From contig NZ_FOUX01000006.1 in assembly GCF_900114995.1 (NCBI RefSeq), forward strand, positions 248,001 through 312,000: DNA of 64,000 bases, given 5' to 3'. The notes under the pieces were generated by a model that was not told the DNA's origin, did no database searches, and was given only the letters and a program-made list of their open reading frames with translations. Each line of letters opens with the position of its first letter. Positions within the stretch are counted from its first letter, which is position 1. The stretch comes from Chitinophaga sp. YR627 (GTDB taxonomy: Bacteria; Bacteroidota; Bacteroidia; Chitinophagales; Chitinophagaceae). Shown piece by piece: positions 60,763 through 64,000 of the stretch. Position numbers and translations under genes: made by a program.

Positions 60763-60807
60763 TGTCGTATGATTCATTTTAATGAAATAGGAGACAAGCG
60801 GTGATGA

Positions 60808-61212
60808 TTAATAGAACAGGAAGCAACTGGCGACCACCAGGAGGTCTATAACAACGCCTGCCCAGAACACAGGAATAGTAATTTTCGTAGGCATGGCGGC
60901 CAGATTGGTAGTTTCTGTGATCACAAAACCAACCAGACAGGGTATCCACAACTCAAACGGGTTACCACGCATCACAACGATCATCAGTGTGATCGGCACC
61001 AGCACACAACCCTGCATAAAAAAAGAGAAGGCAAGCCAGCCAAAACGGTTAGGCTGTTGCGCTTCTGCGTATTGCAGGAACCGCTGCCAAAGACTAAGTG
61101 TTTGTACTGCATTGTTATACGGTATCGCCTGTGCTTTTACCTGTACAAACTGTTTAGCGATCACGTTGTCTGTTTTTTGTTTATCGTTTAAGTTGATATG
61201 AACCGTTTCCAT
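60808..61212 (-). CDS. Small membrane protein next to the truncated globin
   Basis: The product is 134 aa. A hydrophilic N-terminal ~60 residues (INLNDKQKTDNVIAKQFVQV; LWQRFLQYAEAQQPNRFGW) precede three transmembrane helices: LAFSFFMQGCVLVPITLMIVV, FELWIPCLVGFVITETTNLA, and ITIPVFWAGVVIDLLVVASC. I do not recognise the family. Its position between the Crp/Fnr regulator (divergent) and the trHb III gene suggests a role in the same redox or nitrosative response. A -7-like TTCCTTTG (one mismatch) lies about 20 bp upstream. Confidence 0.65.
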   Translation of the reverse strand: METVHINLNDKQKTDNVIAKQFVQVKAQAIPYNNAVQTLSLWQRFLQYAEAQQPNRFGWLAFSFFMQGCVLVPITLMIVVMRGNPFELWIPCLVGFVITETTNLAAMPTKITIPVFWAGVVIDLLVVASCFLFY

Positions 61213-61259
61213 AAATGTGTAATTTTATATCACAAAGGAACTAATCATTTGCACCCGGG

Positions 61260-61279
61260 TTTATGACCTGGATCATAAA
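61260..61279. promoter_or_regulatory. Crp/Fnr-type binding site
   Basis: Perfect inverted repeat TTTATGA-CCTGGA-TCATAAA with TGA-N6-TCA spacing, matching the Crp/Fnr family footprint. It lies only 9 bp before the Crp/Fnr start codon and 48 bp upstream of the divergent membrane-protein gene. It probably mediates autoregulation and control of the globin operon. Confidence 0.7.
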
Positions 61280-61287
61280 GACAAAAA

Positions 61288-61875
61288 ATGCTGGATTACG
61301 AGATACTCATACAGGCGGGCGCAGTGACACGCAGTTTTAAGAAGGGAGATACGATCCTGAAAGAAGGCAATCACGCCAGGTTTTATTTCCAGATCATCAG
61401 TGGTGAAGTAAAGATGGTGAATACCGGGGAGAACGGACAGGAATTCATACAGGGTATTTTCAAAGCGGGTAACAGTTTTGCAGAGCCGCCTTTATTCCTG
61501 GACGTGACCTATCCTGCCTCGGCTATTGCGATTACGGACTGTGAGGTGCTGGTATTGGAGAAGGCAAAGTTACTCATGCTGCTGTCGCAAAACTTTACGC
61601 TACAGATGCAGCTGGTAAAAAGCCTGTCTGAACGTATTTACTTTAAATCGATGATGGCAAAAGAGATCAGTCTCTATGACGCCAGCCATCGCATCATTAC
61701 CCTGATAGACTTTCTGAAGGAAAGAGATGGTTTTACCGATGAATTGTATCCTGTTAATCTCACCAGGCAACAGATAGCCGATCTCACCGGACTCAGGGTA
61801 GAGACAGTTATCAGGGCGATCAAGTACCTGGTCCAGAAGGAACTGGTCCAGAAGGGGCGGAAGATATACAGATAA
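61288..61875 (+). CDS. Crp/Fnr family transcriptional regulator
   Basis: The product is 195 aa. An N-terminal cyclic-nucleotide-binding-like beta-barrel (YFQIISGEVKMVNTGENGQE, SFAEPPLFLDVTYPASAIA) precedes a long dimerisation helix and a C-terminal winged helix-turn-helix (NLTRQQIADLTGLRVETVIRAIKYLVQKELVQ). There are no N-terminal Fe-S cysteines as in Fnr, and the cAMP-binding Arg-Ser pair of Crp is absent, so the signal is probably another ligand or a haem (inference). A perfect TTTATGA-N6-TCATAAA site lies in front of the gene. Confidence 0.88.
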   Translation: MLDYEILIQAGAVTRSFKKGDTILKEGNHARFYFQIISGEVKMVNTGENGQEFIQGIFKAGNSFAEPPLFLDVTYPASAIAITDCEVLVLEKAKLLMLLSQNFTLQMQLVKSLSERIYFKSMMAKEISLYDASHRIITLIDFLKERDGFTDELYPVNLTRQQIADLTGLRVETVIRAIKYLVQKELVQKGRKIYR

Positions 61876-62026
61876 TACTCTGTTGATACCCATTGTGTTA
61901 CCTAAAGCAAACAATGCAGCGTATGCTGCAGGATGCGTTTACTGTAATAGGCTGTTATGGCATGTTTTTGTTGATAATATTATCGTCGTTTAAGAACTTT
62001 TGGAAGTGAGCAATAGCGTTTAAAAG

Positions 62027-62060
62027 AAAAAAGCGTCTCGCCATTGGCGGACGCTTTTTT
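62027..62060. terminator. Bidirectional terminator
   Basis: 11-bp arms AAAAAAGCGTC/GACGCTTTTTT around a loop with TCGCC...GGCG pairing. It overlaps the stop codon of the minus-strand gene. Confidence 0.78.
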
Positions 62061-62880
62061 ATGCTTTAACTCTTTCAAACCGTATATGTGTGCGAAAGAG
62101 GAAGGTTTCAAAATGTTGTGGTTCCATCTTCAATATCGGAATGCGGTATTGATGGCCGTCCCGGTAACTGACGACCAGGCAGCCGTCTTCAGTAGTGACA
62201 GCACCTGATATCCTGTCCAGGGTGTCCTTTTTACGGGTAGCCCAGTTGGATACAGGTATTTCAACAAGGATGGAAAATGCATCATCTGCAGGTTGAATGG
62301 ATATGCAGATGGGCTCTTTCTCCGGACTGATATCATCCATCATATTGAAGTTGATATCGTATTGTGGCGTGTCTTTTACATGTATAGACTGCCATTTACC
62401 AGATAGTTGTTCAATGGTAATGTCTGTAACCGTTTCAAAGATATATTCTCCTCTGATCATTCTTTTCAGTTGCCCAAGCACTGCTATAACAGCAGGATCA
62501 GCAATATCAGGTAATTGCTGTAATGCCCATCCGGCTTTCTTTTTATCGGTACCGGGCTTGTTTTTCAGAAATATGCCAAACAATTTTTGCCGCCACTCAT
62601 TGCGGCTTTTCGGGGTACTTTGCCGGATGGCTTCACCAATCTGCAATAACATCTTTTCCAGCTGGTCCGTAACAGCGGCATCCGCCAGGATCGTGTCCAG
62701 TTCTGTATCGTAATAGATGTTCAGGTTCTTCAGCAGATAATCCTCCAGTGGTCTCGCTTCCGGCTGATATTGCGGTAATGCGCATTCCTGCATCAGCAGT
62801 AACAATACCAGTTCTCTAAGGCCGGGACTGGTCCAGATAACCTGTGCTTTAAAAGAAATACGGCTATTGTTTTCACTCAT
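62059..62880 (-). CDS. Uncharacterised protein coupled to the esterase gene
   Basis: The product is 273 aa, soluble, without signal peptide. No family recognised. The first ~155 residues are helical and charged (RPLEDYLLKNLNIYYDTELD, MLLQIGEAIRQSTPKSRNEW). The C-terminal ~115 are beta-rich (YDINFNMMDDISPEKEPICI; CLVVSYRDGHQYRIPILKM). It overlaps the upstream esterase gene by 4 bp (ATGA), so the two are translationally coupled. It may be a cofactor or regulatory partner of the esterase, which is inference. Confidence 0.6.
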   Translation of the reverse strand: MSENNSRISFKAQVIWTSPGLRELVLLLLMQECALPQYQPEARPLEDYLLKNLNIYYDTELDTILADAAVTDQLEKMLLQIGEAIRQSTPKSRNEWRQKLFGIFLKNKPGTDKKKAGWALQQLPDIADPAVIAVLGQLKRMIRGEYIFETVTDITIEQLSGKWQSIHVKDTPQYDINFNMMDDISPEKEPICISIQPADDAFSILVEIPVSNWATRKKDTLDRISGAVTTEDGCLVVSYRDGHQYRIPILKMEPQHFETFLFRTHIRFERVKA

Positions 62881-63698
62881 CGGCTTCGTTTTACGTTTAA
62901 GAGCTGTAATGCTTTATATACACTGTTGTGCAGGATCGTGCGGTGCGTCTCTTTGGGCATATACAGGAAATTGGTAAACAATTCTTTTTGCCTTGCATCC
63001 TGTAATACTGTGGCCAGTCTGGTAGCGCCGTCCTGCATTTGTTCTCCTTCATCACCCACAGCAATAAATACATGTGCATGGATATCCTTTCTGGTTGAGA
63101 TAAGAAAGGGCGCCATTGTCAACAGTGAACCTTCATCCCACCACAGACTCGGACTGATGATGACATAATTCATGAACATATCGGGTTGCTTCAGCAGAAT
63201 GGAGCTTGCGAGGAGTCCGCCCAGTGATTGTCCGATCAGGGTAGTGGAGTCATTGACCTTATAATGCTTTTTTACAAAGGGTTGTAGTTCCTGCGAGAGG
63301 AAAGCGATGAAATTGGCAGCCCCGCCCGTAGTAGGATACTGTTTCGTCAGTTCCTTAATGGTACTGGGGTAGGTAAAATCTCTTTTCCTGTCCACATTGG
63401 CAATACCTACAAGGATCGATGGTGGCAGGGTATCGATCATGGTAAGGAATTGTGTAAGTCCGGCGATATGTATGAAATCCTCATCCATGGCGCCATCCAG
63501 GAGATAGATCACCGGATAATGCCTGTTTGCCGCAGGATTATATTCCTTCGGCAGATAAATATTCACCGTTCTGTTTTCATGCAATATCTCCGAGCGGAAA
63601 GTATGCGTTTCACCTATGGATAATGGCGCTGCTTTCTGCGCCTGTAATTGAACAAGCAGGAACAACAGTGGTATCAGCAGAATAGGTATTCGTTTCAT
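62877..63698 (-). CDS. Periplasmic alpha/beta hydrolase, Fes/IroE-type esterase
   Basis: The product is 273 aa with a signal peptide (IPILLIPLLFLLVQLQAQ). The esterase-like fold shows an N-terminal beta domain (HENRTVNIYLPKEYNPAA), HYPVIYLLDGAMDEDF, the nucleophile elbow LIGQSLGGLLASSI (Ser), a conserved DEGSLLTMAP-type segment and a C-terminal His (KETHRTILHNSVY). This pattern is that of the putative esterase/IroE-Fes family that hydrolyses enterobactin-like triesters, but it is also shared by feruloyl and acyl esterases. No siderophore biosynthesis or uptake genes flank it. It is coupled to the following 273-aa gene by a 4-bp overlap. Confidence 0.82.
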   Translation of the reverse strand: MKRIPILLIPLLFLLVQLQAQKAAPLSIGETHTFRSEILHENRTVNIYLPKEYNPAANRHYPVIYLLDGAMDEDFIHIAGLTQFLTMIDTLPPSILVGIANVDRKRDFTYPSTIKELTKQYPTTGGAANFIAFLSQELQPFVKKHYKVNDSTTLIGQSLGGLLASSILLKQPDMFMNYVIISPSLWWDEGSLLTMAPFLISTRKDIHAHVFIAVGDEGEQMQDGATRLATVLQDARQKELFTNFLYMPKETHRTILHNSVYKALQLLNVKRSR

Positions 63699-63771
63699 TG
63701 GATATTTAAGTATTGCTAATATATAAGGATTTTTCTTTATTTCACGCCCTTACTCTAACTTAATTATACCT

Positions 63772-64000
63772 ATGGACAATATACAGGCGCCTGAAAACAC
63801 GTCTTCCGGCAAATCCTTTCAGCTTTCGGATGCAACTATTGCACGTTTTGGGGCATATGCAGCTACTTAATGGGCATTTTGGGGATGTTGTATTGTTTAC
63901 CATTTCTATATTCGACATCTGTTCCTGATCTTATCGGCGCGGGTTTCCCTTTTGTCGGTGGAGCAGTAATAGCGGGCACAGGTCTGATCGCATTATCTAT
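63772..64000 (+). CDS. Membrane protein at the window edge, possibly frameshifted (3' partial)
   Basis: An ATG at 63772 opens 32 codons (MDNIQAPENTSSGKSFQLSD, then ATIARFGAYAAT) and stops at TAA 63868-63870. A second frame, starting at an ATG that overlaps that stop (TAATG, 63870-63872), is open to the window end: MGILGMLYCLPFLYSTSVPD, then LIGAGFPFVGGAVIAGTGLI. The two halves read as one membrane protein if a single base were lost or gained near 63865. Otherwise this is a short upstream ORF coupled to a membrane-protein gene. The C-terminal part lies outside the window. Confidence 0.45.

Noticed and set aside
1-64000. CRISPR array, rRNA, tmRNA, prophage or conjugative genes
   Set aside because: No regularly spaced repeats, rRNA-like segments, phage structural genes or mobilisation genes were recognised anywhere in the window.

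Overview
The window reads as a stretch of chromosome from a Bacteroidota bacterium, most likely a Chitinophaga-like member of the Chitinophagales. This is inferred from the TonB receptors with carboxypeptidase-regulatory-like N-termini, an Oar-like receptor, HTTM, WG-repeat and DUF2167 proteins, the near absence of Shine-Dalgarno sequences, and several -7 boxes of the TAnnTTTG type used by the primary sigma factor of this phylum. No prophage, insertion sequence, CRISPR array or rRNA is visible. One tRNA (Pro, anticodon GGG) is present.

Layout. 1-4.2 kb: a membrane-anchored GMC oxidoreductase cut by the window edge, then an SDR with a Tat-like signal. 4.2-8.7 kb (minus): a cobalamin riboswitch with its own promoter, a siderophore-type TonB receptor and a PepSY membrane protein. 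8.9-14.6 kb: a methyltransferase, a truncated SDR, an AraC/aldo-keto reductase/SDR cluster and small orphans. 15.2-23.7 kb: a TPR histidine kinase, a sigma-54-type response regulator, a tandem dyad that looks like its operator, and a tightly packed six-gene operon (2TM protein, cupin, CMD protein, lipoprotein hydrolase, tandem ABM protein, DJ-1/PfpI). 23.8-25.5 kb: an HTTM pair and tRNA-Pro. 25.6-30.9 kb: an accessory patch with an Imm11-like protein, a decayed ORF, a PD-(D/E)XK nuclease, a trypsin-like protease fused to a NUC1-type nuclease, and a DUF4274 protein.

31-40 kb: a BamA-like barrel, SRPBCC, TetR and VOC genes, a group II truncated globin, a DUF2167 protein followed by an unusually hairpin-rich gap, a PH-domain protein, a WG/Sel1 repeat protein, a beta-propeller lipoprotein and a SUFU-domain protein. 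40-48.6 kb: a secreted protein, a large Oar-like TonB receptor, an OmpH/Skp chaperone, a GH29 alpha-L-fucosidase, a YceI protein and an M20 peptidase. 48.6-57 kb: a subtilisin-like lipoprotein, a PfkB kinase and GH32 fructan hydrolase, a GT8 glycosyltransferase and a FtsX-type permease. 57-64 kb: a 1095-residue FlgD-like/NHL/CBM9-like secreted protein, a group III truncated globin with a small membrane protein, a divergent Crp/Fnr regulator with a clear inverted-repeat site, an uncharacterised protein plus esterase pair, and a probably frameshifted membrane protein at the edge.

Four items deserve most attention. They are the protease-nuclease fusion (28043-30106), the cobalamin-riboswitch-controlled 'siderophore' receptor/PepSY pair, the tandem 17-bp dyads between the response regulator and its probable target operon, and dispersed palindromic elements (4122-4204 and 53120-53181, perhaps also 35656-35735). 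All functional calls come from reading motifs by eye; no database search was run.
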